Origin: Spongiimicrobium salis | Lineage (GTDB): Bacteria > Bacteroidota > Bacteroidia > Flavobacteriales > Flavobacteriaceae | Direction: 5' to 3' | Length of the DNA: 64,000 nucleotides | Assembly: GCF_043678055.1 (NCBI RefSeq) | Contig: NZ_JBHEQA010000001.1 | Coordinates: forward strand, 682,001 to 746,000 | Part shown: piece by piece, positions 35,796-44,620 of the stretch | How positions within the stretch are numbered: position 1 is the first letter of the stretch | How the letters are laid out: each line of letters opens with the position of its first letter | The notes under the pieces: model-generated | Database searches by the model: none | Told to the model about the DNA's origin: nothing | Seen by the model: the letters and a program-made list of their open reading frames with translations, nothing else | Translations under genes and position numbers: made by a program

Positions 35796-37028
35796 TTATT
35801 CGTCTCTAAGTGCTACAATTGGTTTAATACGAGCGGCCCTTCTTGCCGGAATATACCCAGCAATGGCACCACAAATAATCAATAATATCGTAGCAAAAAT
35901 GGCTACTTTGATATCTATATATGGATTCGTGATAAAATAATCATCTTCCAATGAGGTGCCTATGGATTGTAATCCCGCAACACCCAGTACCATTCCAAGA
36001 AAACCAGAAATCGTGGTAATAAAAACAGACTCCAACAATACTGTATTGGTCACATTTCTTGGTGTGGCCCCTAAGGCTTTTCGAATTCCAATTTCTTTAG
36101 TTCTTTCTTTCACCACGTACAACATTATATTACTGACGCCAATAACCCCTGATATGATTACGGCCAATGCAATACAGGATATGATAATTTGCAATACTCC
36201 AGCAAATTGTTGATTTTGCTTTAATTGCTCGGCGATATTTCGAATAAAAATACCATTGGGGTCTTTAGGGCTAATAACTTTCTTGCTCCTTAAATATTTA
36301 TCCAAGCTTCTTTCAAAAGCTAAAGATCCTGTATATCCAATTTCTGGTTTAAAAGCTAAAATAATCTGATCTATCTTATCCGTATTTCGTTCGATCAACT
36401 GCCTGGTGGTATAGGGAATATAGATATAACGCTCCTCATTATCTCCTCCATCATCTTGAAAAACCCCTATCACCTTAAAAGCACTGCCACCGATATCTAT
36501 AAATTCGCCAATGCTACTTTCTCCCTTAAAAAGGTCTTTTTCCACCAATCGCCCAATAACAGCATATTTGGTTTTTTCCTGAATATCCGTTTCATTCAGG
36601 TAACGCCCTTTCATCATTACGGTCTTTTCGGCAAATTGATGTGCCGGGCCTACGGCTCTTGTAGTATAGTTATCGGACTCTTCTTTATATTTTACCAATG
36701 CCCCCCTAGATATTCGTGGGGTAATATATTCCATGAAGAAGGCGAAGTTCTTTTCGATATCTTCCAAGTCCTCATTTTCAAATTCAATACGCCTATTGGC
36801 CTTAAAACCTTTATAAGGCACTGTTGTTTGCCCCGGAAAAACAAAGAATACATTCGTGGCATCGTCTCCAAAAAACTTTTGAAACGTATTTTTTAAACCA
36901 TTCCCCATTCCAAAAAGCCCAACAAAAATCAAAATCCCCAAAGCAACGGAAAAGCCCGTAAGAAAAGTCCGTAACTTATTTTTTTGGATGGTTTCGAAAA
37001 TCTCTTTCCAAGTATCTCTATTAAACAT
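35796..37028 (-). CDS. MacB-like ABC transporter permease, first position (A1)
   Basis: This is a 410-residue FtsX/MacB-type permease. It begins MFNRDTWKEIFETIQKNKLRTFLTGFSV, nearly the same start as B1 (47195-48442). It has one N-terminal helix, a periplasmic domain and three C-terminal helices, with the coupling segment KERTKEIGIRKALGATPRNV and a closing PARRAARIKPIVALRDE. It overlaps the ATPase gene by 8 bp and is followed by A2. Such permeases are associated with peptide or small-molecule export or with envelope stress; the substrate is not known. Confidence 0.92.
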   Translation of the reverse strand: MFNRDTWKEIFETIQKNKLRTFLTGFSVALGILIFVGLFGMGNGLKNTFQKFFGDDATNVFFVFPGQTTVPYKGFKANRRIEFENEDLEDIEKNFAFFMEYITPRISRGALVKYKEESDNYTTRAVGPAHQFAEKTVMMKGRYLNETDIQEKTKYAVIGRLVEKDLFKGESSIGEFIDIGGSAFKVIGVFQDDGGDNEERYIYIPYTTRQLIERNTDKIDQIILAFKPEIGYTGSLAFERSLDKYLRSKKVISPKDPNGIFIRNIAEQLKQNQQFAGVLQIIISCIALAVIISGVIGVSNIMLYVVKERTKEIGIRKALGATPRNVTNTVLLESVFITTISGFLGMVLGVAGLQSIGTSLEDDYFITNPYIDIKVAIFATILLIICGAIAGYIPARRAARIKPIVALRDE

Positions 37029-37722
37029 ATTGTGATGCTCTTACTTGATCAACTTTTTTATCTTCAACAATCACCCCATCTTTTAAATGTACGATACGCT
37101 TGCACATTTGGGCAATATCTTCTTCATGGGTTACTACCAAAATGGTATTCCCTTGATCATTGATATTTTGAATCAAATCCATCACTTCATACGAAGTTTT
37201 ACTATCCAAAGCCCCTGTTGGCTCATCGGCCAACAATACTTTTGGTTCTGCTGCCATGGCCCTAGCAATGGCCACCCTTTGTTTTTGACCTCCGGAAAGC
37301 TCACTGGGTAAATGCCCTGCCCATTCTTTTAAGCCTACTTGATCCAAATACTTTAACGCTTTTTTTTGGCGTTCTTTTCTACCTACTCGTTGATAGTACA
37401 GGGGGAGTGCCACATTTTCCATAGCACTCTTGTAATTGATCAAATTAAACGATTGAAATACAAATCCTAAGAATTTGTTCCTGTATTGCGCCGCCTTCGT
37501 CTCATTTAGGTCTCTAATGGGAACATTGTCCAAATTATATTCCCCAAGGTCTGCCACATCCAACATTCCCAAAATATTCAACAATGTAGATTTTCCCGAA
37601 CCCGAAGATCCCATAATAGCCACCAATTCTCCTTCTTCAACAGAAAAATTGATTCCCTTTAATACATGGAGAGAGTTACTCCCCATCTTATAAGATTTGT
37701 GAAGGTCTTTAATTTCGATCAT
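37021..37722 (-). CDS. MacB-type ABC transporter ATP-binding protein (export set A)
   Basis: This is a 233-residue LolD/MacB-type ATPase: Walker A GSSGSGKST (38-46), Q-loop FVFQSFNLI, signature LSGGQ (142-146), Walker B VLLADEP (162-168) and H-loop THEED. It begins set A, with the permeases A1 and A2, the adaptor and TolC following on the same strand. It is the only MacB-type ATPase in the window and may also energise the second, ATPase-less permease pair at 45910-48442. The only other efflux-type ATPase nearby is the fused C39-peptidase exporter. Confidence 0.94.
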   Translation of the reverse strand: MIEIKDLHKSYKMGSNSLHVLKGINFSVEEGELVAIMGSSGSGKSTLLNILGMLDVADLGEYNLDNVPIRDLNETKAAQYRNKFLGFVFQSFNLINYKSAMENVALPLYYQRVGRKERQKKALKYLDQVGLKEWAGHLPSELSGGQKQRVAIARAMAAEPKVLLADEPTGALDSKTSYEVMDLIQNINDQGNTILVVTHEEDIAQMCKRIVHLKDGVIVEDKKVDQVRASQYV

Positions 37723-37912
37723 GGTCAGTTATATTAGTCATTTTTAGTCTTGCCCAGATTTATGCCATTAAAACTCGCATGGCAAAATCCAGTTATATGA
37801 CTCCCTTATCTTTGAATTGTTACAAGCTTATTTCTAAATAATTTGTTAAAAAGCGCTTAAAAAACAATCCGTGCTTTTTTCAGCGCCCATAGAACTTGCC
37901 CGAATACAAAGA

Positions 37913-37932
37913 GCCCGCCTACTATTGCGGGC
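37913..37932 (-). terminator. Short GC-rich hairpin after the small minus-strand ORFs
   Basis: GCCCGC (37913-37918) pairs with GCGGGC (37927-37932) around an 8-nt loop. On the minus strand it is followed by TCTTTG. It lies 44 nt after the stop of the ORF at 37977. The stem is short, so confidence is moderate. Confidence 0.45.
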
Positions 37933-37976
37933 CCTTAACTGACCAATTTACTAACCAACTAAAAATTGACAATTTT

Positions 37977-38309
37977 TTAAAACATAGCTATTTTATGCTT
38001 CAATACTTGAAGTTTACTCTTAATATAGGTCCATAGCAATAGTATGAACAGCATTAGATAGTGACCTGTTTTAAGCAGGAAAAGATAGCATTGCTCCCGT
38101 ATGGAAATGATGACGATTTGTCTTTCGGGTATTTTGAATCTTGTAGGAACCTTATTCATCCTATTATCTTTAATAACTTCCCAGAAGACATTCGCCAAAA
38201 TAAACAACATAAAGGCACTCAACATCCATGCTAAAATGCGCCATTCGGCCGTATCCCATGAAGTGTTTCCCGGAGTTGTCATCTTGTATTTATCTATATA
38301 TCTTATCAT
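37977..38309 (-). CDS. Small two-helix membrane protein beside the RiPP operon, unknown function
   Basis: This is a 110-residue ORF if it starts at the ATG at 38309. A longer start at 38390 would overlap the upstream ORF by 55 nt, and an internal ATG at 38282 is also possible. It has a short polar N terminus (TTPGNTSWDTAEW), a helix at about 29-47 (MLSAFMLFILANVFW), a basic loop, and a second helix at about 86-100 (LMLFILLLWTYI). No family was recognised. It lies 26 nt after the ORF at 38336 on the same strand and probably shares its transcript. The pair sits between export set A and the lanB genes. Confidence 0.4.
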   Translation of the reverse strand: MIRYIDKYKMTTPGNTSWDTAEWRILAWMLSAFMLFILANVFWEVIKDNRMNKVPTRFKIPERQIVIISIREQCYLFLLKTGHYLMLFILLLWTYIKSKLQVLKHKIAMF

Positions 38310-38335
38310 AGTACAGTATTGTTCTCTATTGCATA

Positions 38336-38548
38336 TTAAAATTTGCGCACCATCCATGTCATTACCAAAGCCACTCCTACGGTAATCCATATAAAATCTA
38401 ATTGTAACCTTATTAATGTTCTTAGATCAAGATTCGTGTAATAGGCCATGGATACCAATACACAAACACATAGTAAAATGACCAAGTGTAACACAAATCG
38501 TAGGACAAACTTCAGTTTGGCCCTTAAACCAAATCTTTCTTTATACAC
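38336..38548 (-). CDS. Small two-helix membrane protein beside the RiPP operon, unknown function
   Basis: This is a 70-residue ORF with two hydrophobic segments, about 16-38 (VLRFVLHLVILLCVCVLVSM) and 48-65, a basic N terminus and a C-terminal MVRKF. It has no recognised domain. It is divergent from lanB, so the roughly 300 bp between them holds both promoters. Small membrane proteins near lanthipeptide operons can be immunity or transport factors, but nothing in this sequence proves that here. Confidence 0.4.
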   Translation of the reverse strand: MYKERFGLRAKLKFVLRFVLHLVILLCVCVLVSMAYYTNLDLRTLIRLQLDFIWITVGVALVMTWMVRKF

Positions 38549-38730
38549 TTTTATCTTTTTTTTTAAACAAGACGGGCGAACATTAGGTTTGAACTAAAAT
38601 TTATTTTGATTTTCATAACTCAGCCATTTAAAGGATTGACTATTTTCAGCATGTTCACTTGTGCTATTGTTTTTTTGATGAGATAAAACTATTTTAGAAA
38701 TACCTATAAATCAAGCCATCATTGTCACAA

Positions 38731-38766
38731 TTCATGAATTTAGAGTCCTTTTTCATGAATTTGGAG
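38731..38766. promoter_or_regulatory. Tandem 15-bp repeats with 21-bp period upstream of lanB
   Basis: TTCATGAATTTAGAG (38731-38745) is repeated as TTCATGAATTTGGAG (38752-38766), 14 of 15 identical and exactly 21 bp apart. Each copy contains the palindrome TTCATGAA. They lie 25 bp upstream of a candidate -33 element, a typical place for an activator. The spacing of two helical turns fits a LytTR-type regulator. An alternative is coding duplication, because the repeats also fall in one frame of a 36-codon ORF (38734-38844) that touches lanB. Confidence 0.55.
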
Positions 38767-38791
38767 GGTTCTTATCTTCTGCCAAAAAGTA

Positions 38792-38820
38792 TTGGACTTC
38801 ATAAGAAAATAGTATATTTA
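38792..38820 (+). promoter_or_regulatory. Bacteroidota-type promoter for the lanB operon
   Basis: TTG (38792-38794) and TATATTTA (38813-38820) are separated by 18 nt, matching the -33 TTTG / -7 TAnnTTTG pattern with single mismatches. Transcription would begin about 18-20 nt before the lanB ATG at 38845. Confidence 0.45.
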
Positions 38821-38844
38821 GGGATTGTCATAATCTTACAGTAA

Positions 38845-41094
38845 ATGAAATTAATGCAAGCGAAAAAAATCCCCTATACTCCCTTTACCTCCTATTGTCT
38901 TCGCCTTCCCACTTTACCTTTTGATTTTTTAAAAGACTTGACCGCTCCGACCACTATTAAAGATTCGGTTTTAATAGAAAAGTTTGAAATTCCCCTTGTG
39001 CAAGAAGCTATTTTTTTAGCTTCTCCCGAATTTTACACGCAAATTGTAAAATGGAGTCAAGGGGCTATAAAAAATGAAGGAAAACAGGAGCGCATACGTC
39101 ATTCTTTGTTAAAATACCTTAGCAGAATGGCCTCACGTTGCACGCCTTTTGGGTTATTTGCCCATTGCAGCACGGGAAAATTGGCCGAAGAGCGCAAAAT
39201 TGAACCCTTTACCAGCGAAACATATACCAAAGTAACACGGTACGACATGCATTTTCTGGTATTATTTTCCAATTACCTAGCACAAAAACAACATATCCAG
39301 CCGCAACTACTGTTCTATCCCAATTCCTCTTTGTACCAAATTGGAGATCGCTATCGCTATGTGGAATATCAATATGAGGGAAAACGCCGTATACATAGTC
39401 TGGAATCTGTGCTATGCTCCCCTTATCTGGAAAATATCATTGCCGCTGCTTCAAAAGGGGCCAAATTGGAAGAGCTGTCCCAAGTATTGGTTGAGATGGA
39501 TATTGATGAGGAAACCGCAGCTGGTTTTATACAAGAATTGATAGAAAATCAAATCCTGCAGAGTATTCTGGAGCCTACTTTGACAGGAGATGATTTTTTG
39601 AATCAATTGGAACAGAAACTCGAACCATTAAAAGATGTTTCAGAAGAACTTTCTTTAATCCAAAGCATGAAAAAGCACCTTGTTGCTTTAGATCAACAGG
39701 TCGGGAACCCCATTGACTCCTATCAAGATGTTCGTGAACTTATAGATTCTTTGAATATTGCGGTGGACCATAAATATTTGTTCCAAACGGATCTGTTTTC
39801 TGCTACTAAGGAAAACACATTGGGCAAGCAAAGCTTGGAAAAGATTAAAGAAGGGATTGTTTTTTTAAATACCATATCCAATCCTCCCTCGAATGAAAAT
39901 TTAAATCGTTTTAAATCTGCTTTTATTGAACGATATGAACACGAAAAAGTACCCCTATTACAGGTCTTGGATGTGGAAACGGGCATCGGTTATATCCAAA
40001 ATCCCAATTCCGTGGAAGCTACGCCTTTTCTAGACGATTTGATTATTCCCCAAGGAGAAGATACCAACATTCCCCAATTCTCGTGGTCGCCATTGCAAGG
40101 CGTATTACATGCCAAGCTTCGTAATTTTTCACACACTAAAGCAACTAGTATTGAATTGACCGACAGCGATTTCGAGAAACGGAAAACTGATTGGAAAAAT
40201 GCCCCAGACACAGTAGCTTCTCTCATTGAACTCGTTAAAATCAACAATACGAACTATGTCTCCATGAGTCATCTAGGTGGTTCCAGTGCGGCTAACCTCA
40301 TTGCCCGTTTTAGCTATGGAGATAAAGGCTTACTGCGGCTGGCCCATGAGATTACGGCCAAAGAAGCCGAGATGCATTCGGATAAAATCTTGGCAGAAAT
40401 CATTCACTTACCAGAATCACGAACAGGCAATGTTTTACGAAGACCGCATTTACGCGCTTTTGAAATTCCCTGCTTGGGCAAATCAGATATGCCCCTCGAC
40501 CAGCAAATCCCATTGTCCGACTTGGAAGTTTCTGTGACCCATGAACGTATACGACTATATTCCAAGCGACATCAAAAAGAGGTAATTCCTAAATTGACCA
40601 ATGCCCATAATTACAGTTATAATGCCCTTCCGGTGTATCATTTTCTCTGTGATTTACAACAGCAACACCGGCAGCATTACGGCTTCTCTTGGAGTTCCTT
40701 TTTTGACCAATATGATTTTTTACCTAGAGTGGTTTACAAGCATATTATCTTGGCAAAAGCACAATGGCGTGTAAAAAAAGAGATGATTCGCGCCAGTATA
40801 GAGAGTACTAAAACACAAAATTTCCCTTCCAAAGAATTTCTTTCCTGGAGGCAGCGGTATAACATTCCACAATGGGTACAATTGGTAGATGGTGACAATA
40901 CGCTCACGGTGAATCTCGATAATAAAAATTCTACCCTTATGTTATTTGAAACGGTAAAAAATAGAAATCGCTTTGTATTGGAAGAGTTTTTGTTTGCCGA
41001 TGATACCGTAGTAAAAAATGATCAAGGAAACTATGCCAATCAAATACTATTGGCATTTCATAAAACAGCTTTAAATTCTGACATGAACCTATGA
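38845..41094 (+). CDS. Class I lanthipeptide dehydratase, N-terminal (glutamylation) protein of a split LanB
   Basis: This is a 749-residue Lant_dehydr_N protein. In class I lanthipeptide synthesis this part uses glutamyl-tRNA to glutamylate Ser/Thr of a precursor peptide. Family landmarks are an N-terminal YCLRLPTLP (Arg20), the motif RMASRCTPFGLF with Arg94, Arg98 and Thr100, then TRYDMHFL with Asp134, and FKSAFIERYEHEKVPLLQVLDVETGIGY in the middle. These match the positions of known active-site residues of NisB-like enzymes. The elimination domain is missing from its C terminus and is encoded by the next gene. The stop overlaps that start (ATGA). It heads a plus-strand operon lying between two minus-strand export sets. 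Confidence 0.9.
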   Translation: MKLMQAKKIPYTPFTSYCLRLPTLPFDFLKDLTAPTTIKDSVLIEKFEIPLVQEAIFLASPEFYTQIVKWSQGAIKNEGKQERIRHSLLKYLSRMASRCTPFGLFAHCSTGKLAEERKIEPFTSETYTKVTRYDMHFLVLFSNYLAQKQHIQPQLLFYPNSSLYQIGDRYRYVEYQYEGKRRIHSLESVLCSPYLENIIAAASKGAKLEELSQVLVEMDIDEETAAGFIQELIENQILQSILEPTLTGDDFLNQLEQKLEPLKDVSEELSLIQSMKKHLVALDQQVGNPIDSYQDVRELIDSLNIAVDHKYLFQTDLFSATKENTLGKQSLEKIKEGIVFLNTISNPPSNENLNRFKSAFIERYEHEKVPLLQVLDVETGIGYIQNPNSVEATPFLDDLIIPQGEDTNIPQFSWSPLQGVLHAKLRNFSHTKATSIELTDSDFEKRKTDWKNAPDTVASLIELVKINNTNYVSMSHLGGSSAANLIARFSYGDKGLLRLAHEITAKEAEMHSDKILAEIIHLPESRTGNVLRRPHLRAFEIPCLGKSDMPLDQQIPLSDLEVSVTHERIRLYSKRHQKEVIPKLTNAHNYSYNALPVYHFLCDLQQQHRQHYGFSWSSFFDQYDFLPRVVYKHIILAKAQWRVKKEMIRASIESTKTQNFPSKEFLSWRQRYNIPQWVQLVDGDNTLTVNLDNKNSTLMLFETVKNRNRFVLEEFLFADDTVVKNDQGNYANQILLAFHKTALNSDMNL

Positions 41095-41954
41095 TACAAC
41101 GAAAATTTATTTTGGGAGAAGAGTGGTTGTATTACAAATTATATTGCGGTGCCCGAACGGCGGACCACCTCCTCTCAACACTTATTTTGCCTGTAACAGA
41201 AAAGCTTTTGAACGAAAATCATATTGAGCAGTGGTTTTTTATTCGATATGCCGATCCAAAACCGCATTTACGATTGCGTTTTAAACTTAAGGAGATTTCA
41301 AGTATTGGTAGCGTTATTGCAGCAATGAAAACGGAGACCTTGCCCTATATCCATGAAAAACGCCTGTGGAAAATACAAACGGACACCTACGCCCGCGAAT
41401 TGGAACGTTATGGCAATACCACCATGGAACTTTCCGAAACTTTGTTTTTTCACGACAGTATCCTCATCACTAAGGCTATGGATCTAGTGGAAGATGATGA
41501 ATTGTATTTTTTGTTTATGCTGCGATGTATTCGCAGTTTTGTACAGGCTTTTTCTTTTTCAGCGGAAGAAGAACTGCGTTTTTATCAAAAGAATGCTCTT
41601 GCCTTTAAGGAAGAGTTTAAAATGGATAAGTCCTCCAAGTTGCCTTTGGATAAAAAGTACCGTGGACTTCGTAAAGAAATTGATCAATTTTTATCTTCAG
41701 GAGCATCAGAATATGCGCCGCTTTGGGAATTATTGAAAGCCAGGGACACTCACATTTCAAAGGAGATCACAACCTTATTGGATAAAAATAAGGAAGGGAC
41801 ATTGGAAGTTCCGATCCAAAGTTTAATGAGTAGTTACATTCATATGTGCGTCAACCGGGCTTTTCGCGGGAAACAGCGTTTTTATGAACTGGTCATTTAT
41901 GATTTCTTGGAACGTCATACCAAGTCTAGTATCAAACGAAAAGTGGTGGTTTAA
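41091..41954 (+). CDS. Lanthipeptide dehydratase C-terminal (elimination) protein of a split LanB
   Basis: This is a 287-residue Lant_dehydr_C (thiopeptide-type bacteriocin biosynthesis) protein. It should eliminate glutamate from the glutamylated precursor to give dehydroalanine or dehydrobutyrine. Motifs are WLYYKLYCGARTADHLL at the N terminus, WFFIRYADPKPHLRLRF, where the arginines and histidine match the elimination site, and the C-terminal YIHMCVNRAFRGKQRFYE with its His and Arg. Together with the 749-residue protein it makes about 1036 residues, the usual length of a single-chain LanB. No LanC cyclase gene follows. Confidence 0.9.
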   Translation: MIQRKFILGEEWLYYKLYCGARTADHLLSTLILPVTEKLLNENHIEQWFFIRYADPKPHLRLRFKLKEISSIGSVIAAMKTETLPYIHEKRLWKIQTDTYARELERYGNTTMELSETLFFHDSILITKAMDLVEDDELYFLFMLRCIRSFVQAFSFSAEEELRFYQKNALAFKEEFKMDKSSKLPLDKKYRGLRKEIDQFLSSGASEYAPLWELLKARDTHISKEITTLLDKNKEGTLEVPIQSLMSSYIHMCVNRAFRGKQRFYELVIYDFLERHTKSSIKRKVVV

Positions 41955-42026
41955 TAATTCTATTTTTTTCCTTACTTAAAAAAACTATTTCAAGATTTTA
42001 TATCTTCAACACCGATACACAAAACC

Positions 42027-44216
42027 GTGCCTAAAAAATTTCCTTTCCATAAACAATTAGATGCTAAAGATTGCGGGCCCACAGCCTTAAAAATTGTGGC
42101 CAAGCATTATGGAAAAGCCATTGCTATTGAACATTTACGGGATTTGGCGGAAACGACGCGAATTGGAAGTACCTTGCAAGGCCTGACCAATGCCGCAGAA
42201 GATATTGGATTACGCACCTTACCAGCAAAAATAGATTTCCTTCAACTGAAAGAAGTGCCTTTACCGGCTATCCTTCATTGGAACAAAAATCACTTTGTGG
42301 TGCTCTATAAAATAAAGAAGGACACCTGCTATATTTCGGACCCCGCGCATGGCCTGATCCACTATTCCAAGGAGGAAGTTTTGAAACATTGGATGGGCAA
42401 CAATGCCAAAGAAACTTCAGAAGAAGGAGTAATATTGCTATTGGAGCCTTCCCCCGAATTTTATGAGAATGAATTTGACACCAAGGAAGACCGATTGAGT
42501 TTTCGTTTTTTGTCCAAATACCTTATCAAATACAAACGTTTTCTCTTTCAACTCATTTTTGGGTTGTTAGCAGGAAGTTTGCTGCAGCTTATATTTCCCT
42601 TCCTTACCCAAAGTGTAGTGGATGTGGGCATACGCAACCAGGATATCAATTTTATCTATCTTATTCTCGTTGCACAATTGTTCTTATTTCTTGGAAAAAC
42701 CGCTGTTGAGATTATCCGTAGTTGGATCTTATTGCATCTGAGTACCCGAATCAACATCTCTTTACTCTCTGATTTTTTTATTAAACTGATGAACCTACCC
42801 ATTGCCTTTTTTGACACACGACTCACAGGCGATATTTTGCAAAGAATAAATGATCATGAACGGGTAGAACGCATCTTAACATCTTCTTCCCTCAATGTAT
42901 TGTTTTCCTTGATCAATCTGTTTGTTTTTGGAGCAGTACTGGCTTTTTACAACCTTTTGATCTTTGGTATTTTTGTGTTGGGAAGCCTCCTCTATTTTGG
43001 TTGGATCATTATTTTCCTGAAAAAGAGAAGAACCCTGGACTACAAACAATTCTCTCAGGTAAGTCAAGAACAAAGCAAGGTAATTGAATTGATCAATGGC
43101 ATGCAAGAAATTAAATTGCACAATGCTGAAAAGCAACATCGATGGGAATGGGAACATTTGCAGGCACGACTCTTCAAAATTTCTATGGAAGGATTGGCTT
43201 TGAATCAATATCAGAGTGTTGGATCTGGCTTTATCAATGAGTTTAAAAATATTATTATCACGGTATTGTCGGCTAAATTGGTCATCGATGGAGAAATCAC
43301 CTTAGGGATGTTGTTGGCCATTTCATATATCGTAGGGCAATTAAACTCTCCTATTGCGGAATTGATCGGCTTTGTACGGGAACTACAAGATGCCAAAATT
43401 TCCCTGGAACGCCTTTCCGAAATTCACAATAAGGACAATGAAGAAAATCCCGGCCAGCAGCGTGCTGCTATTCCAGACGATGTAGATATTCATTTGGAAC
43501 ATATTGCTTTTCGCTATCCGGGTACCAGTACGCTGGTTCTTGAAGATGTAAACTTAAGCATCCCACGGAATAAGGTAACAGCTATTGTGGGGAGCAGTGG
43601 TAGTGGAAAAACAACGCTAATGAAGGTGCTCCTCAAATTTTATGCTCCTCAAAAAGGGAACATTGCTATTGGGAATACTCCTTTAGAGACCCTATCGCAT
43701 CGCGGTTGGCGAGATGCTTGCGGAGTGGTCATGCAAGAAGGCTATATTTTTAGCAATACCATTGCCAAAAATATAGCGGTGGGAGAGGATTATATTGATA
43801 AGGAACGATTGGCTTATGCGATTGATATTGCCAATATCAAAGAATTCATTGAAGAATTGCCTTTATCCTACAATACTAAAATAGGCATGGAAGGCATGGG
43901 CTTGAGCACAGGGCAAAAACAACGTATCTTAATTGCACGAGCCGTCTACAAAAACCCTGAATATTTATTTTTTGACGAAGCTACTTCTGCTTTGGACGCC
44001 AACAATGAAAAACATATCATTCAGAAATTAGATTCCTTTTTTACGGATAAGACCGTGGTTATTATTGCCCATCGACTAAGTACGGTAAAAAATGCCGATC
44101 AAATCGTGGTTTTGGAACATGGAAAGGTCATTGAAGTGGGAAACCATGAGAAATTAACCCAACTAAAAGGCGCTTACTACAAACTCGTCAAGAATCAATT
44201 GGAATTGGGCAGTTAG
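42027..44216 (+). CDS. Peptidase-containing ABC transporter (C39 bacteriocin exporter)
   Basis: This 729-residue transporter cuts the leader of a peptide precursor (usually after Gly-Gly) and exports the product. It begins at GTG 42027, which places the C39 peptidase in register: Gln10 and Cys16 in KQLDAKDCGPTAL, His89 in WNKNHFVVL and Asp105 in SDPAHG. The transmembrane domain is about 165-450. The nucleotide-binding domain follows, with Walker A GSSGSGKTT near 522, signature LSTGQKQR and Walker B YLFFDEATSALD. A 72-nt gap separates it from the elimination gene. It indicates that a double-glycine-type precursor exists, although none was seen nearby. Confidence 0.94.
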   Translation: MPKKFPFHKQLDAKDCGPTALKIVAKHYGKAIAIEHLRDLAETTRIGSTLQGLTNAAEDIGLRTLPAKIDFLQLKEVPLPAILHWNKNHFVVLYKIKKDTCYISDPAHGLIHYSKEEVLKHWMGNNAKETSEEGVILLLEPSPEFYENEFDTKEDRLSFRFLSKYLIKYKRFLFQLIFGLLAGSLLQLIFPFLTQSVVDVGIRNQDINFIYLILVAQLFLFLGKTAVEIIRSWILLHLSTRINISLLSDFFIKLMNLPIAFFDTRLTGDILQRINDHERVERILTSSSLNVLFSLINLFVFGAVLAFYNLLIFGIFVLGSLLYFGWIIIFLKKRRTLDYKQFSQVSQEQSKVIELINGMQEIKLHNAEKQHRWEWEHLQARLFKISMEGLALNQYQSVGSGFINEFKNIIITVLSAKLVIDGEITLGMLLAISYIVGQLNSPIAELIGFVRELQDAKISLERLSEIHNKDNEENPGQQRAAIPDDVDIHLEHIAFRYPGTSTLVLEDVNLSIPRNKVTAIVGSSGSGKTTLMKVLLKFYAPQKGNIAIGNTPLETLSHRGWRDACGVVMQEGYIFSNTIAKNIAVGEDYIDKERLAYAIDIANIKEFIEELPLSYNTKIGMEGMGLSTGQKQRILIARAVYKNPEYLFFDEATSALDANNEKHIIQKLDSFFTDKTVVIIAHRLSTVKNADQIVVLEHGKVIEVGNHEKLTQLKGAYYKLVKNQLELGS

Positions 44217-44241
44217 GATAAAGAAATCTTATCCCGGAGCT

Positions 44242-44547
44242 TTATAGACGAACATTCATTTCTCGCTTGTTCACAAATATATTCTTCCCTAAAGTATAAA
44301 AGAAGTAACGTGTTAGTTTAACCCTCTTTTTACAAAAACGCTGAAAGCGATATAAGGCATTTGCCAAGAAACGACGAGATTTTGATTGTTGCACAGGAGA
44401 TTCTAAAACCAAGGTTAGGATGATTAAGGAAATCAGCACTAAGGTAATATATACAAACTCTGACCATTGATAGGATTCAAAGACGCTATCATGGGGTTTG
44501 CACATGGCAAATTTATCAATACACAAAAACATATAGTGGTGGCTCAT
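44242..44547 (-). CDS. Small single-helix membrane protein, unknown function
   Basis: This is a 101-residue ORF on the minus strand, convergent with the peptidase-transporter gene 25 nt away. It has one hydrophobic segment (about 33-50, YITLVLISLIILTLVL) and a very basic C-terminal half (KSRRFLANALYRFQRFCKKR). Starts at 44547, 44532 or 44505 are possible. No family was recognised. It could be a real gene of the RiPP locus or a chance ORF. It is listed because it mirrors the small membrane ORFs at the other end of the operon. Confidence 0.35.
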   Translation of the reverse strand: MSHHYMFLCIDKFAMCKPHDSVFESYQWSEFVYITLVLISLIILTLVLESPVQQSKSRRFLANALYRFQRFCKKRVKLTRYFFYTLGKNIFVNKREMNVRL

Positions 44548-44620
44548 TATATTATTAGTGTCATTAACATCAAAAATGTTACCAAACTGTATAATTTTTG
44601 TAAAAAATTTATACTTTCTT

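Noticed and set aside
38651..38686. Short Cys-containing ORF upstream of lanB considered as a lanthipeptide precursor
   Set aside because: It encodes only 11 residues, with no leader and no double glycine.
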